Notes: generated from the sequence alone by a model not told the origin. Shown: positions 17,538 through 27,303, numbered from the stretch's first letter. The stretch: 64,000 bases of DNA from Frondihabitans sp. PAMC 28766 (GCF_001577365.1 NZ_CP014513.1:434001-498000); one strand, 5' to 3'. Numbers and translations are program-made.

Positions 17538-18725
17538 TCAGTGGGTGGGGGTCCAGGCGCTGCCGGCGTCGGACGACCGCTCGACGGCGTCGAGCACCCG
17601 CTGCACCTGCAGCCCGTCGGCGAACGACGGGGTGGGCTGACGGTGAGCCGCGAGCGCGTCGAGGAGGTCGACGAGCTGGTGCGAGAACCCGTGCTCGTAG
17701 CCGAGCGTATGGCCCGTCGGCCACCAGGCGGCGTAGTAGGGGTGCTCTGGCTCGGTGACCAGGATGCGCTTGAAGCCGAGCTCGGTCGCGGGCGCCGACG
17801 CATCGTAGAACTCGAGCTCGTTCTCGCGCTCGAGGTCGAACGCGATGGCGCCCTTCGACCCGGAGATCTCGATGCGGAACGCGTTCTTGCGGCCGGTTGC
17901 GAAACGGGTGGCCTCGAACTGGCCGAGGGCACCGCCGCTCAGCCGCGCGGTGAAGAGTGCGGAGTCGTCGACCGTCACCCGCCCGCGCTCGTCGCTCGCG
18001 ACGCCGCCGAGGCTCGTCTGCTCGACGCTCTCGTCGAGGAGGGGACGTTCGGTGACGAAGGTGTGGAGGAGGCCTGACACGCTCTCGAGCGTCTGGCCGG
18101 TGATGAACTGGACCGCGTCGATAGCGTGCGCCCCGATGTCGCCGAGGGAGCCGGATCCTGCCTTCGCCTTGTCGAGACGCCAGGTCATCGGGCCGTCTTC
18201 GTCGACGAGCCAGTCTTGGAGGTAGTTGGCCTGGATGCGGCGGATCTCGCCGAGGCGGCCCTGGGCGACGAGGTCTCGGGCGAACGTGATCGCGGGCACG
18301 CGGCGGTAGGTGAAGCCGACCATGGCGAAGACGCCCCGTTCGGCCGCCTTCGCAGCGGCAGCGGCCATCAGCTCGGCCTCGTCGACCGTGTTGCCGAGCG
18401 GCTTCTCGCAGAGCACGTGCTTGCCGGCCTCGAGCGCGGCGACGGCGATGTCGACGTGGGTCGAACCAGGAGAGCAGATGTCGATCAGATCGATCGACGG
18501 GTCGGCGACGACCTCGCGCCAGTCGTTCGCGGTCTTCTGCCAGCCCCACTTCTCAGCCGCCTTGGCGGTGGCCTCGACGTTCCGACCGACGAGAGTCGAC
18601 ATGACCGGTGCAAGCGGAAGGTCGAAGAACCGCGGTGCGACTCGGAAGGCCTGCGAGTGCGCGGCCCCCATGAAGCCGTGGCCGACCATGGCGACGTTGA
18701 GGGGTGTGGGGGTGGCATCGGTCAT
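17538..18725 (-). CDS. Gfo/Idh/MocA family oxidoreductase
   Basis: The third family member in the region, 395 residues, with [18 protein letters not shown] as nucleotide-binding loop, the [13 protein letters not shown] motif near residue 105 and [15 protein letters not shown] near residue 185. It differs from the two upstream copies and is closer to dehydrogenases linked with sugar isomerases. ATG at 18725 with GAAGGAG upstream. It is followed 34 bases later by the isomerase gene, and it diverges from xylA, sharing a 120-bp promoter region with it. Confidence 0.9.
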   Translation of the reverse strand: MTDATPTPLNVAMVGHGFMGAAHSQAFRVAPRFFDLPLAPVMSTLVGRNVEATAKAAEKWGWQKTANDWREVVADPSIDLIDICSPGSTHVDIAVAALEAGKHVLCEKPLGNTVDEAELMAAAAAKAAERGVFAMVGFTYRRVPAITFARDLVAQGRLGEIRRIQANYLQDWLVDEDGPMTWRLDKAKAGSGSLGDIGAHAIDAVQFITGQTLESVSGLLHTFVTERPLLDESVEQTSLGGVASDERGRVTVDDSALFTARLSGGALGQFEATRFATGRKNAFRIEISGSKGAIAFDLERENELEFYDASAPATELGFKRILVTEPEHPYYAAWWPTGHTLGYEHGFSHQLVDLLDALAAHRQPTPSFADGLQVQRVLDAVERSSDAGSAWTPTH

Positions 18726-18806
18726 GACGACTCCTTCGTCGGGCTGCAGACAGCGTCGAGGTGCGAACAGGCTATCCACTCTTGCATCTCCCATCTTGCC
18801 GCGATA

Positions 18807-18823
18807 TGTTCTCGGCGACAACA
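18807..18823. promoter_or_regulatory. Candidate operator between oxidoreductase and xylA
   Basis: Imperfect 17-bp palindrome TGTTCTCGGCGACAACA, one mismatch per half, 25 bases upstream of the xylA start and about 80 from the divergent oxidoreductase start. It could bind the ROK (XylR-like) protein or the LacI protein encoded nearby; it does not match the AAGCGCTT core. Confidence 0.4.
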
Positions 18824-18847
18824 AATCCCTCGACGATCAGGATGATC

Positions 18848-20041
18848 ATGGCAACGACGCCCACCCGCGAAGACCGCTTCTCGTTCGGTCTCTGGACCAT
18901 CGGCTACAACGGCAACGACCCCTTCGGCGGCCCGACGCGCCCGCCGCTCGACGTGGTCGAGGCCGTCAACAAGCTCTCCGAGCTCGGCGCCTACGGCCTC
19001 ACCTTCCACGACGACGACCTGTTCGCGTTCGGCTCGACCGACTCCAAGCGCCAGCACCAGATCGACCGCCTCAAGGGTGCGCTCAGCGACACCGGCCTCA
19101 TCGTGCCGATGATCACGACGAACCTCTTCTCGGCCCCGGTCTTCAAAGACGGCGGCTTCACCTCCAACGACCGCGACGTACGACGCTTCGCCCTGCGGAA
19201 GGTGCTGCGCAACCTCGACCTCGCCGCCGAGCTCGGCGCCAAGACGTTCGTCATGTGGGGTGGCCGTGAGGGCGCCGAGTACGACTCGGCCAAAGACATC
19301 CAGCAGGCCCTCCACCGCTACCGCGAGGCCGTCAACCTGCTCGGCGACTACGTCACCGACAAGGGCTACGACATCAAGTTCGCCATCGAGCCCAAGCCGA
19401 ACGAGCCGCGCGGCGACATCCTGCTGCCCACCCTCGGCCACGCCCTCGCCTTCATCAACTCGCTCGAGCGCCCCGAACTCGTCGGCATCAACCCCGAGGT
19501 CGGCCACGAGCAGATGGCCGGGCTCAACTATGCGGCCGGCATCGCCCAAGCGCTCTATCACGGCAAGCTCTTCCACATCGACCTCAACGGCCAGCGCGGC
19601 GTCAAGTACGACCAGGACCTGGTGTTCGGCCACGGCGATCTGCAGAACGCGTTCGCCCTCGTCGACCTGCTCGAGCACGGCGGCCCCGGCGGCGTTCCCG
19701 CCTACACCGGCCCTCGCCACTTCGACTACAAACCGTCGCGCACCGACGCCATCGACGGCGTCTGGTCGTCGGCCGCCGCCAACATGCGCATGTACCTGCT
19801 GCTCAAGGAGCGCACCGAGGCGTTCCGTGCCGACCCCGAGGTGCAGGAGGCCCTAAAGGCCTCGAAGGTGCCCGAGCTCGCGGTGCCGACGCTGAACGAG
19901 GGCGAGTCGTACGACGACCTCCTCGCCGACCGCTCGGCCTACGAGGACTTCGACACCGACCAGTACTTCGGCGGCAAGTCGTTCGGCTTCGTACACCTGC
20001 AGCAGCTCGCCGTCGAGCACCTGATGGGCGCTCGAGGCTAG
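18848..20041 (+). CDS. xylA: Xylose isomerase
   Basis: A 397-residue cytoplasmic enzyme of normal actinobacterial length that interconverts D-xylose and D-xylulose with two divalent metals. Visible catalytic regions: [13 protein letters not shown] (catalytic His), [31 protein letters not shown] (metal-binding Glu), [14 protein letters not shown] and [16 protein letters not shown] (metal-binding Asp). The start is the second of two close ATGs (18848), which has AGGA at proper distance. It is followed by xylB 124 bases on. A 17-bp palindrome lies upstream. Confidence 0.97.
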   Translation: MATTPTREDRFSFGLWTIGYNGNDPFGGPTRPPLDVVEAVNKLSELGAYGLTFHDDDLFAFGSTDSKRQHQIDRLKGALSDTGLIVPMITTNLFSAPVFKDGGFTSNDRDVRRFALRKVLRNLDLAAELGAKTFVMWGGREGAEYDSAKDIQQALHRYREAVNLLGDYVTDKGYDIKFAIEPKPNEPRGDILLPTLGHALAFINSLERPELVGINPEVGHEQMAGLNYAAGIAQALYHGKLFHIDLNGQRGVKYDQDLVFGHGDLQNAFALVDLLEHGGPGGVPAYTGPRHFDYKPSRTDAIDGVWSSAAANMRMYLLLKERTEAFRADPEVQEALKASKVPELAVPTLNEGESYDDLLADRSAYEDFDTDQYFGGKSFGFVHLQQLAVEHLMGARG

Positions 20042-20165
20042 TTCGGCCGCCTCAAACCCCCGCCGTCGGCGTGCGCGCAATGCCTAGGCGTTGCGCGACT
20101 GCCGCCGGCGAGGGTTTAGCGTTGCCCTCGCTCGCCCACCCGCTCCATCCCGAAAGGAACGACCG

Positions 20166-21722
20166 ATGACGCTGGTCGCCGGAATCGACTCGTCCACCCA
20201 GAGCTGCAAGGTCGTGATCCGCGACGCCGCCTCCGGCGAGCTGGTGCGGTCGGGCAGCGCCGCTCATCCGGCAGGCACCGAGGTGTCGGCCGACGGCTGG
20301 TGGGACGCCCTCCGCGACGCGATCGCCGCAGCGGGCGGGCTCGACGACGTGGCGGCGATCTCGGTGGCCGGGCAGCAGCACGGAATGGTCACCCTGGACT
20401 CCTCCGGGCGCCTGGTCCGCGACGCGCTCCTCTGGAACGACACCCGCAGCGCTCCCGCCGCGGCTGCCCTCCTCGAAGAGGTCGGGGCCAGCGAGATGGC
20501 CCGGCGCACCGGGTCCCTGCCCGTCGCCTCCTTCACCGCCGCGAAGGTGCGCTGGCTGCGCGATGCCGAACCGGGCAATGCATCGCGGGTTGCCGCGGTG
20601 GCCCTCCCCCACGACTGGCTGACCTGGCGCCTCCTCGGCTACGGCCCCGCCGGCGCCGACGACGACCGCTCGGGGTCGCCCCTCGGGCCCGACCTCGACG
20701 CGCTCGTCACCGACCGATCGGACGCCAGCGGCACGTCGTACTGGACACCCTCGACCGGGCGGTACGACTTCGACCTGTTCGAGATGGCCTTCGGGCGGCC
20801 GGCCCGCGAGGCGGGTGCCGCGCCTGCTGCGCCTGCCGCGCCTGCTGCGCCTGCCTCGCCAAGGCCGTCTGCTTCGGGCGGTGAGGGCGCAGGATCCGAC
20901 GCGGTGATCCTGCCCCGCGTCCTGGGCCCGTCCGAGGCCGCGGGCACCACGGCAGCCTCCCCCGGAATCCCGGCCGGCATCGTGGTCGGCCCGGGCATGG
21001 GCGACAACGCCGGTGCAGGCCTCGGGCTCGACGCCTCGGTCGGCGACGTCGTCATCTCGATCGGCACCAGCGGCACCGCCTTCGCCGTGACCTCCGAGGC
21101 GACGACCGACCCGTCGGGTGTCGTCGCCGGGTTCGCCGACGCGACCGGGGCATTCCTCCCGTTGATCGCCACGCTCAATGCCGCTCGCATCCTGACCAGC
21201 GTCGAGACCCTGCTCGCCGTCGACCACGACGAGTTCGCGCGTCTCGCCCTGGCTGCGGGCGCAGGATCGGGCGGCCTCTCGCTCGTCCCCTACTTCGAGG
21301 GCGAGCGAACGCCCAACCTCCCCGACGCCACAGCCACCCTGGCCGGCCTGACCCTCGCCGGCACCACCCGCGAAAACCTCGCCCGCGCCGCCGTTGAGGG
21401 CCTCGTCTGCTCGCTCGCCGAAGGGATGGACTCCGTCCGCTCGCTCGGCGTCACCGCGCAGCGAGTGCTGCTCGTCGGCGGGGCCGCGCTCAACCCCGCG
21501 GTGCAAGCCGTCGCGGCTCAGGTGTTCGACGTGCCGGTCGCCGTGCCGTCGCCGGGCGAGTACGTGGCCGATGGCGCCGCTCGCCAGGCAGCCTGGGTGC
21601 TGGGCGGGTCGAGGCCCGTCTGGCCGCTCTCCATCGCCGCGACGCTCGAGCCCGCCGTGGCGCCCGCCGTGCGCGAGCGGTACCGCGCCGCGCAGCAGCT
21701 GGGGTCGCTGCCGCGGCCGTAG
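20166..21722 (+). CDS. xylB: Xylulokinase
   Basis: FGGY-family kinase of 518 residues that phosphorylates D-xylulose with ATP to feed the pentose phosphate pathway. The N-terminal phosphate loop is [24 protein letters not shown] and LLWNDTRS bind sugar, and the C-terminal ATPase half has [24 protein letters not shown] and [16 protein letters not shown] has AAAGGAA upstream. Odd feature: an Ala/Pro repeat followed by a Ser/Gly-rich loop (about residues 218-245) is inserted between the sugar-binding part and the second domain, encoded by a 9-bp tandem repeat. Confidence 0.95.
   Translation: MTLVAGIDSSTQSCKVVIRDAASGELVRSGSAAHPAGTEVSADGWWDALRDAIAAAGGLDDVAAISVAGQQHGMVTLDSSGRLVRDALLWNDTRSAPAAAALLEEVGASEMARRTGSLPVASFTAAKVRWLRDAEPGNASRVAAVALPHDWLTWRLLGYGPAGADDDRSGSPLGPDLDALVTDRSDASGTSYWTPSTGRYDFDLFEMAFGRPAREAGAAPAAPAAPAAPASPRPSASGGEGAGSDAVILPRVLGPSEAAGTTAASPGIPAGIVVGPGMGDNAGAGLGLDASVGDVVISIGTSGTAFAVTSEATTDPSGVVAGFADATGAFLPLIATLNAARILTSVETLLAVDHDEFARLALAAGAGSGGLSLVPYFEGERTPNLPDATATLAGLTLAGTTRENLARAAVEGLVCSLAEGMDSVRSLGVTAQRVLLVGGAALNPAVQAVAAQVFDVPVAVPSPGEYVADGAARQAAWVLGGSRPVWPLSIAATLEPAVAPAVRERYRAAQQLGSLPRP
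20820..20855 (+). repeat. 9-bp tandem repeat inside xylB
   Basis: Four copies of the unit GCGCCTGCY, in frame, encoding an Ala-Pro-Ala run. Copy number changes by whole units would keep the frame, so this may be a length-variable linker. Confidence 0.8.
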
Positions 21723-21890
21723 CGCCGCGGCGGTGGCGCCGCCGCGGTGGCGCGACGGCGGCTGCCGCCAGTCTGCTGGCGGAGGCCCGCCTCGCGGGGA
21801 GGCCCGCCTCGCGGGATCGCACTTCGACCGGGCCGCGCGTCGCCGAACGGGACGAACTGCGCTTTCGCGGGCTCTGGCCGGGCGCCGAAG

Positions 21891-21936
21891 TGGCCCGTCC
21901 GACCGCCGCCCCGACACCGGGGCGCAGGACGGGCCA
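21891..21936. repeat. Intergenic palindromic repeat, copy 1
   Basis: The 475 bases between xylB and the convergent copC gene hold no gene I can support but are full of structure. This copy has perfect 10-bp outer arms TGGCCCGTCC / GGACGGGCCA and an inner GCCCCG/CGGGGC stem. It is followed by CATCTCGCGCCCC, which also follows copy 2. It could end transcription of xylB or belong to a family of interspersed palindromes. Confidence 0.7.
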
Positions 21937-22039
21937 TCTCGCGCCCCAGCGTCCGTCGGCGAGCCAGATCGCACTCTGGCAGGTCGGCCGCCGCCGAAAC
22001 CGGCCCAACTGCGATCTCGTGTCGCAGCCCTTGACGAAA

Positions 22040-22086
22040 TGGCCCGTCCGACCCCTTGCGCGGGGCCTGGGCGGCCGGACGGGCCA
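22040..22086. repeat. Intergenic palindromic repeat, copy 2
   Basis: Same 10-bp outer arms as copy 1, 149 bases further on, with a different inner sequence and the same right flank. Between the copies, related short phrases recur (GATCGCACT, AACTGCGATCTCG / AACTGCGCTTTCG), so the repeated unit is probably longer than the hairpin. Confidence 0.7.
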
Positions 22087-22130
22087 TCTCGCGCCCCGGC
22101 GCCCCCGGCGCCCCCGTCGACGCGCGAGAT

Positions 22131-22175
22131 CGCGCCCGTCGTCGGCCAGCCAGAGCCGGCACGACGACGGGCGCG
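22131..22175. terminator. Hairpin before copC stop, possible terminator
   Basis: Perfect 14-bp arms CGCGCCCGTCGTCG / CGACGACGGGCGCG with a 17-base loop, 23 bases beyond the stop of the minus-strand copC gene. It is placed to end transcription of the copper operon. Confidence 0.6.
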
Positions 22176-22197
22176 TTCTCAAGGCCGCGCGGTGGCG

Positions 22198-23034
22198 CTA
22201 GTCGCCGGGTGGAGGCGGCGGCTTCCGCCGAGACCGGCCCGGCCGCTGCGGCTGCTCGCGCTGGCCGCCCGAGCCCGCGCCACCACCGGCACGGCCACCG
22301 CCGGCACCGCCGGCACCCGCGCGGCCACTTCCGCCGCTCCCGCCGCCAGCGACACGGCCAGACCGACCGCCGGCAGGATCGCCGGCACCGTCGGCACCCG
22401 CACCCGCAGCCGAACGGCTCCGCGTCAGCACGACCGCCACGACAATGAGTGCCGCGACGATGATCCCGCCGCCGACGCCGAGAGCCACGGGAAGGGCGTT
22501 CGACGACGACGACCCCGAGGTGCCCGACCCGGCCGAGGCCGTCTGGCCGGACGACCCCGACTTCGACGAGGTCTGGTCGCCGCAGGTGGGCCGAGACTTC
22601 GCGCCCGCGGCGGCCGTGGCATCCTGCGGCTTGGTGTAGTCGAAGTCGATCGAGTTCGTCACGACGTGGCCGTCGGCCGACACGATCTGCCAGGTGATGG
22701 CGTATTTGCCACTGCCTCCGAGTTTCACCGGCACGCTGACATTGATGTCGGCGATTGTCGGGCAGCCCGTCTCGAAGTGCTTCGTGCCGTGAGTCACTTC
22801 GACGATGTTCGACGAGCCGTCACCCGAGAGGTCGAGCACGCGGTCGTCGAAGGTGAGCACGACCTTCGACAGGGGTTTCGTGACGGTCGACCCCGCCTTG
22901 GGCGTCGATTGCACGAGGTAGTCGTGGGCGCTGGCCGAGGCCGCCGGGGCCAGGGCCAGCAGCCCCGCCGCGAGCACGACGGCGACAGCGGCCGCCGCCC
23001 GAGCGCGCCGCGACGGAGTTGCCGGCCTGCCCAT
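22198..23034 (-). CDS. copC: CopC-domain copper protein with membrane anchor
   Basis: A 278-residue exported protein. A signal peptide (to ASASA near residue 36) exposes an N-terminal His (HDYLVQSTPKAGS), and SADGHVVTNSIDF has the Asp-Gly-His pair used by CopC for Cu(II). A Ser-rich linker and one transmembrane helix (about 178-202) follow. The last 75 residues are an unusual Gly/Arg/Ala-rich tail ending PPPPPGD, predicted to lie in the cytoplasm. The start overlaps the YcnI stop by one base (TGATG). It is the last gene of a copper operon. Confidence 0.9.
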   Translation of the reverse strand: MGRPATPSRRARAAAAVAVVLAAGLLALAPAASASAHDYLVQSTPKAGSTVTKPLSKVVLTFDDRVLDLSGDGSSNIVEVTHGTKHFETGCPTIADINVSVPVKLGGSGKYAITWQIVSADGHVVTNSIDFDYTKPQDATAAAGAKSRPTCGDQTSSKSGSSGQTASAGSGTSGSSSSNALPVALGVGGGIIVAALIVVAVVLTRSRSAAGAGADGAGDPAGGRSGRVAGGGSGGSGRAGAGGAGGGRAGGGAGSGGQREQPQRPGRSRRKPPPPPGD

Positions 23035-23888
23035 CAGTCGCCCTGCCCGGCCGCCGGCCCGGCCGCCGGCCCGGCCGACGGAGCGGCCGACGATCCGCCC
23101 GACGTCCCGCCCGACGACCCATCGCCGACCGCGGCCGCCGCACCAGGCCGCCGCCCCGCTCGCGCGTAGGCGAGCGCCGCGACGATCAGCGCGATCACGC
23201 CGAGCCCGAGCCCGCCGATGCCGAACCCCAGACCGAGCCCCGCAGACGAGTCGGACGACGACGAGGACAGCGGCGTGCTCGACCCGGCCGCGACCGGCGC
23301 CGCCGAGCTCGTCGCCGCCACGATGCCCTGGTCGGGGTCGGCTGGCGGGGTGTCGTTGATGTAGAGAGTCGGGGCAGGATGCTCCGGCTCGGTGCCCGAG
23401 GCGGGCGTCGGCTCGTTCCACTTCACGACGCTGCCGTCGCTGTAGGTCTGCGTCGCCGGCAGCAGCACCTTGCCGGTGTCGGGCACGGCGCCCGCCGACA
23501 CGATGAACTGCTGGAACGCGCCGGGCTCGATGCCGTCGCCGGGGTCGGCCGTCCAGACGACCTTCGTGACGGCCTGGGTGATGTCGCCGCCTTGCGCCTT
23601 CACCGGCGTGGCCAGCTTCGACGTGGTGACGACGGCCTTCCAGCCCTGGATGGGCTGGTACTCGACCGAGGTGAACGGGTGTGCGGTGGGGAAGTCGACC
23701 TCGAGTTTGACGGTCGAGGCCGTCGCCGATTCGGTCGGTACTGTGAACGCCAGCGTCGCGTAGTCGCCGGGCGGGGCCGACTCGGGGCTGACGTGGACGT
23801 GGGCCGACGCGGCGAGGGGCCCCGCCAGCGCCAGCAGCCCAGCGAAGGGGATGGCGGCCGCCGCGCCAATGATGATGCGTTTTCTCAT
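23034..23888 (-). CDS. ycnI: YcnI family copper-binding membrane protein (DUF1775)
   Basis: A 284-residue protein with signal peptide MRKRIIIGAAAAIPFAGLLA and mature N-terminus HVHVSPES, where the first His is a known Cu(II) ligand in the family. The YcnI core covers about residues 28-170 (PPGDYATLAFTVPTES, KVVWTADPGDGIEPG, VVKWNEPTP). A Ser-rich linker leads to one transmembrane helix near 222-248 and a Gly/Ala/Pro-rich tail (GPAAGPAAGQGD). It is coupled to CopC, and the two may pass copper toward CopD or cytochrome oxidase. Confidence 0.92.
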   Translation of the reverse strand: MRKRIIIGAAAAIPFAGLLALAGPLAASAHVHVSPESAPPGDYATLAFTVPTESATASTVKLEVDFPTAHPFTSVEYQPIQGWKAVVTTSKLATPVKAQGGDITQAVTKVVWTADPGDGIEPGAFQQFIVSAGAVPDTGKVLLPATQTYSDGSVVKWNEPTPASGTEPEHPAPTLYINDTPPADPDQGIVAATSSAAPVAAGSSTPLSSSSSDSSAGLGLGFGIGGLGLGVIALIVAALAYARAGRRPGAAAAVGDGSSGGTSGGSSAAPSAGPAAGPAAGQGD

Positions 23889-24028
23889 GGGTTCTCTCTG
23901 TCTGCGATCGCAGGCGCCAGCAGCCATCGGCGCTGTCGGCCCGACCCTCGACTCAACGCAGGAGAGGGGCAGGGGCAGCGCACGACGACAGGGAGGCCTG
24001 CGATCAGGTCTCTGCGTGGTGGTGGGTG

Positions 24029-24685
24029 TCAGAGCGCCGGAGACGGCGGCCCGCGGTGGGGGCGGGTCGAGAGAAGGACGTCGAGCGAGGGGACGCCGCG
24101 TCGGTCGCCGAGCGCGAGCAACCGACGCCCGCGCGGCAGAGCAAGAGCAGATGGAAGCGCGGCGACCACCGAGACGAGCACCGCGAGGCGTTCGGCGGCG
24201 ACTCGCAGCAGCACCGCAAGCGCTCGTTCGCCGTGGAGCAGCAGAACGATCGTGGCGACGGCCGCGACGGCGTGCCCGAGCCACATCCGCGCGCCTGCGA
24301 CCTCGAGGGCGCTGACCCCGCGCGGCGTCGTCAGCGCGGGCAGGTGCGCGGTGTTGCCGCCCGACATGACCATGCCGAGCATGGTGACGCTGTGCCCGTG
24401 GGCCTCGGGGATCGCGGCGCCGAGGCTGAAGAGCACGTGGAAGACGAGCTGGCTGAGGGCGACGGCGATGATCAGCCGCGGTGTCGACAGGCGCCGCCCC
24501 GCGAGGGCTGTGCAGGCGAGGATCGCGAAGACCAGCGCGAGTCCGGTGCCGAGCCCACCCGGGGCCGCGCCTCCGGCGATCACGTGCGACAGCGCGGCCG
24601 TCACGACGGAGATGACGGCGACGCCGAGACCGCGGAGGGCTCTCGCCCGCCTCGACCCCATGTCGCCACCCCGTCGGTCGCCCAC
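24029..24685 (-). CDS. Multi-pass membrane protein of copper operon
   Basis: A 218-residue hydrophobic protein with four or five predicted helices. His residues lie between and near helices (HVIAGG, VFHVLFSLG, EAHGHSVTML), which would suit a metal-handling role. The C-terminus is Arg-rich. The GTG start is five bases after the CtaG stop; the next gene, ycnI, lies 140 bases further down. The exact function is unknown; similar proteins occur next to YcnI in actinobacteria. Confidence 0.8.
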   Translation of the reverse strand: MGDRRGGDMGSRRARALRGLGVAVISVVTAALSHVIAGGAAPGGLGTGLALVFAILACTALAGRRLSTPRLIIAVALSQLVFHVLFSLGAAIPEAHGHSVTMLGMVMSGGNTAHLPALTTPRGVSALEVAGARMWLGHAVAAVATIVLLLHGERALAVLLRVAAERLAVLVSVVAALPSALALPRGRRLLALGDRRGVPSLDVLLSTRPHRGPPSPAL

Positions 24686-24690
24686 TCTGC

Positions 24691-26748
24691 TCAGCCCTGG
24701 GGCCGGCCGGGGCGCTCGTGCGCCGCCATCTGCTGAAGCTGCTCGTTGTAGGCGTTGAGCTCGGCATCGCCGTCCGTCTCGGCCCGGCGGTCATAGCGCC
24801 GTGCGATCCGTTCGTCCGACTTGACCCACTGGCGCACCACGACGAGGGCGATGAGAACCGTCGGGAATTCGCCGGCTCCCCAGGCGATCGCACCGCCGAC
24901 GTGCTGATCGGCCAGCAGCGCCGCCGTGTTGGTCTCGCCGAGCGCATGCCACCAGTCGGAGGCGAGCACGGTCGTCTGCGTCATCAGCGCCAGCCCGAAG
25001 AAGGCGTGGAACGCGAGTGTCGCCATCAGCAGGATCACGCGGAACGGATAGGGCGGGCGCTTCGGCCCCGGGTCGACGCCGATCACGACGAAGAAGAAGA
25101 GGTAGCCGGCGAGGAGGAAGTGCACCTCCATGATGAAGTGGCCCGGGTGGGTCTGCAGTGACGCCTCGAACCAGCCAGAGTAGTAGAAGGCTACGAGGCT
25201 GCCGGCGAAGATGATGGCGGCGACGATCGGGTTGGTGATGACGTTCGCGTAGCGGGAGTGAGTGATGATCAGGATCCACTCGCGGGCACCGCGGCTGTTG
25301 TCGCGCCGCTTCGGCAGGGTGCGGAGGGAGAGCAGGATCGGCGCGCCGAGCACGAGCAGGGGCGGCACGTACATCATCAGCACCATGTGCTGGATCATGT
25401 GCGTGGAGAAGTTGACGGCGCCGTAGACGCTCGGGCCGCCGCTCGTGGCGAAGAAGAGGCCGAAGCAGCCGACGAGCCACGGTACGGTGCGGCCCCACGA
25501 CCAGGAGTCGCCTCGGCGCTTCAGCTTGACGACGCCGACGATGTAGAGCGTGGCCATGATCGCCGAGACCGCGATGAAGAACCAGTCGGGGTGAAACCCG
25601 AAGAGGAAGCGGGGCAGCGTGATCGGCTTCGGCATCGGCCACCCGAGCAGCGCCGCCTGCTGGCTGATGTCGGTCGTCTGCGGCACCGGCGGCGGGCTCT
25701 TCGACAGCGCGACCGACAACCCCATGGCGACCGCCATGAAGACGACCTCCGACACCGCGAGCCGCACGAACGACCGGGTGCGCGTGGGCTGGCGCACGAG
25801 CCCCGGGATCACGCTACGGCGCTGGAAGTAACCGGCGACCCCGAGACCGATCAGAATGATCGACTTGATCAGGATCAGCTGGCCGTACGTCGTGCGGAAC
25901 AGGTCGAGCGGCCCGGTGAGCCGCAGGCTGGCATTGATGACACCGGAGAACGCGACGAACCCGAACGCCCAGATCGCCATCATCGAGTAGCGGCTGACGA
26001 CCGTCGCGAGGTGCTTGCCTGCTTTGTTGCGCAACAGGATGACGGCGATCAGGCCGCCCATCCAGACGGTCACGCCGACGAGGTGCATCGCGAGGCTGTT
26101 GACCGCGTTGACGTGCTGAAGGCTGCCGGCCGAGTGCCCTGACAGTGCCAGCGGCAGGAGGGCGAAGATCGAGAAGACCGTTGCGGTCGCGAGCCACGAG
26201 ACGTTCTTGGTGACGAGCAGGATCACGAGGGCGACGGCGATGCAGCCGATCGTCACCAGCCACGTCTGGCCGATCTCGAGCTGGAAGACGACGAAGAGGA
26301 ACTGCGACTGGAAGGTCGGCGACGTGAAGGGCACGCTGAGCGTGTTCGCAGCGGTGAAGACGAGGACGGTGATCGCCGAGAGCAGCCAGACGAGGGCGGC
26401 CCAGCCTGCCCACCGGGTGGCGTACCACTGGCTGAAACTGGCCGATTTCGGATTCTTCGTCTGCCCGGGCAGCACGAACGTCGACACGACCAGAAGCCCG
26501 ACCGTGACGGCGGCCGACCCGTCGAAGACGGCCGTGACCATGGGCAGACCGTTGCTGACGACGGCACCGGGCGAGGTCACGAGCTGGGCGAACGCCCCCG
26601 AGTAGTACATGGCGGCGAGAGCAAGCCCGACGCCGAGCGGGATGCACAGCAGGAGCACGATCGGCACGACGGATCGCTCGGAGACCGGCGCAGACGGCAG
26701 CTTCATCTGCTTGGTCTCGAAGCGGAGGTCTTCGATCTGGTCGGTCAC
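24691..26748 (-). CDS. CopD / cytochrome c oxidase assembly (CtaG) fusion protein
   Basis: A 685-residue polytopic membrane protein with two domains. The N-terminal half (about residues 20-345) is CopD-like with several helices and HAVNSLAMHLVGVTVWMGG-type His motifs; the C-terminal half (about 395-660) is a caa3-type oxidase assembly CtaG domain (PF09678) with STHMIQHMVLMMYVPPLLVL and EVHFLLAGYLFF carrying conserved His residues. Such fusions are common in actinobacteria and are thought to import or deliver copper for oxidase assembly. GTG start with GAGGA upstream; an in-frame ATG lies 42 bases later. First gene of the operon running through ycnI and copC. Confidence 0.92.
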   Translation of the reverse strand: MTDQIEDLRFETKQMKLPSAPVSERSVVPIVLLLCIPLGVGLALAAMYYSGAFAQLVTSPGAVVSNGLPMVTAVFDGSAAVTVGLLVVSTFVLPGQTKNPKSASFSQWYATRWAGWAALVWLLSAITVLVFTAANTLSVPFTSPTFQSQFLFVVFQLEIGQTWLVTIGCIAVALVILLVTKNVSWLATATVFSIFALLPLALSGHSAGSLQHVNAVNSLAMHLVGVTVWMGGLIAVILLRNKAGKHLATVVSRYSMMAIWAFGFVAFSGVINASLRLTGPLDLFRTTYGQLILIKSIILIGLGVAGYFQRRSVIPGLVRQPTRTRSFVRLAVSEVVFMAVAMGLSVALSKSPPPVPQTTDISQQAALLGWPMPKPITLPRFLFGFHPDWFFIAVSAIMATLYIVGVVKLKRRGDSWSWGRTVPWLVGCFGLFFATSGGPSVYGAVNFSTHMIQHMVLMMYVPPLLVLGAPILLSLRTLPKRRDNSRGAREWILIITHSRYANVITNPIVAAIIFAGSLVAFYYSGWFEASLQTHPGHFIMEVHFLLAGYLFFFVVIGVDPGPKRPPYPFRVILLMATLAFHAFFGLALMTQTTVLASDWWHALGETNTAALLADQHVGGAIAWGAGEFPTVLIALVVVRQWVKSDERIARRYDRRAETDGDAELNAYNEQLQQMAAHERPGRPQG

Positions 26749-26922
26749 CGGGGTCCTCGGGGTTCGCGGTTGGGGCCGAGAGCCCGGCCACCCCGCAATG
26801 ATACGGTCCGGAGCAATTCGGCACCCTGAGTTCTCCACAGCCCCAAGAGACCGGGTCGTGGCTACTCGCCGATCGCGGTGACGGTGGCGACCCAGACGAC
26901 GAGGGTGGCACAAAACGCAAGG

Positions 26923-27303
26923 TCAGAGGGCCCCGGTCACCAACAGGCCGAGTGCCGCGGCCGCTATGGCCACCACGAGCATCCCGACGCCGTTCAGCAG
27001 AGCGAGCCCCCAGCGCCGCTCCTCGATCAGCCGCACGGTCTCGACGCTCGCCGTGCTGAACGTCGTGTAGCCGCCGATCAGCCCTCCTCCGAGCACCAGC
27101 ACCCACGCGTGCGGCAGCCCCGCGTTCGCGCCCAGCCCCGTGACGAGCCCGAGCGCGAACGACCCTGTCACGTTGATGATCGTCGTCGCGAGCGGGTACG
27201 GCAGGGCCCCACGCGACTTCACCACGCCGTCCACGACGAACCGCAGTGCGGAGCCGACCCCGCCGGCGACGCAGATGGCCAGGAAGACCAGAGGAGTCGT
27301 CAT
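26923..27303 (-). CDS. crcB: Fluoride channel CrcB/Fluc, subunit 2
   Basis: A 126-residue protein with four helices. Key family elements are GGVGSALRF, NVTGSFALGLV and GGYTTFSTASVE, the last being the pore motif. Fluc channels export fluoride as dual-topology dimers; many Gram-positive bacteria encode two adjacent subunits that pair. The start overlaps the stop of the upstream crcB by a TGATG. I looked for a fluoride riboswitch upstream of the pair and saw none. Confidence 0.95.
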   Translation of the reverse strand: MTTPLVFLAICVAGGVGSALRFVVDGVVKSRGALPYPLATTIINVTGSFALGLVTGLGANAGLPHAWVLVLGGGLIGGYTTFSTASVETVRLIEERRWGLALLNGVGMLVVAIAAAALGLLVTGAL

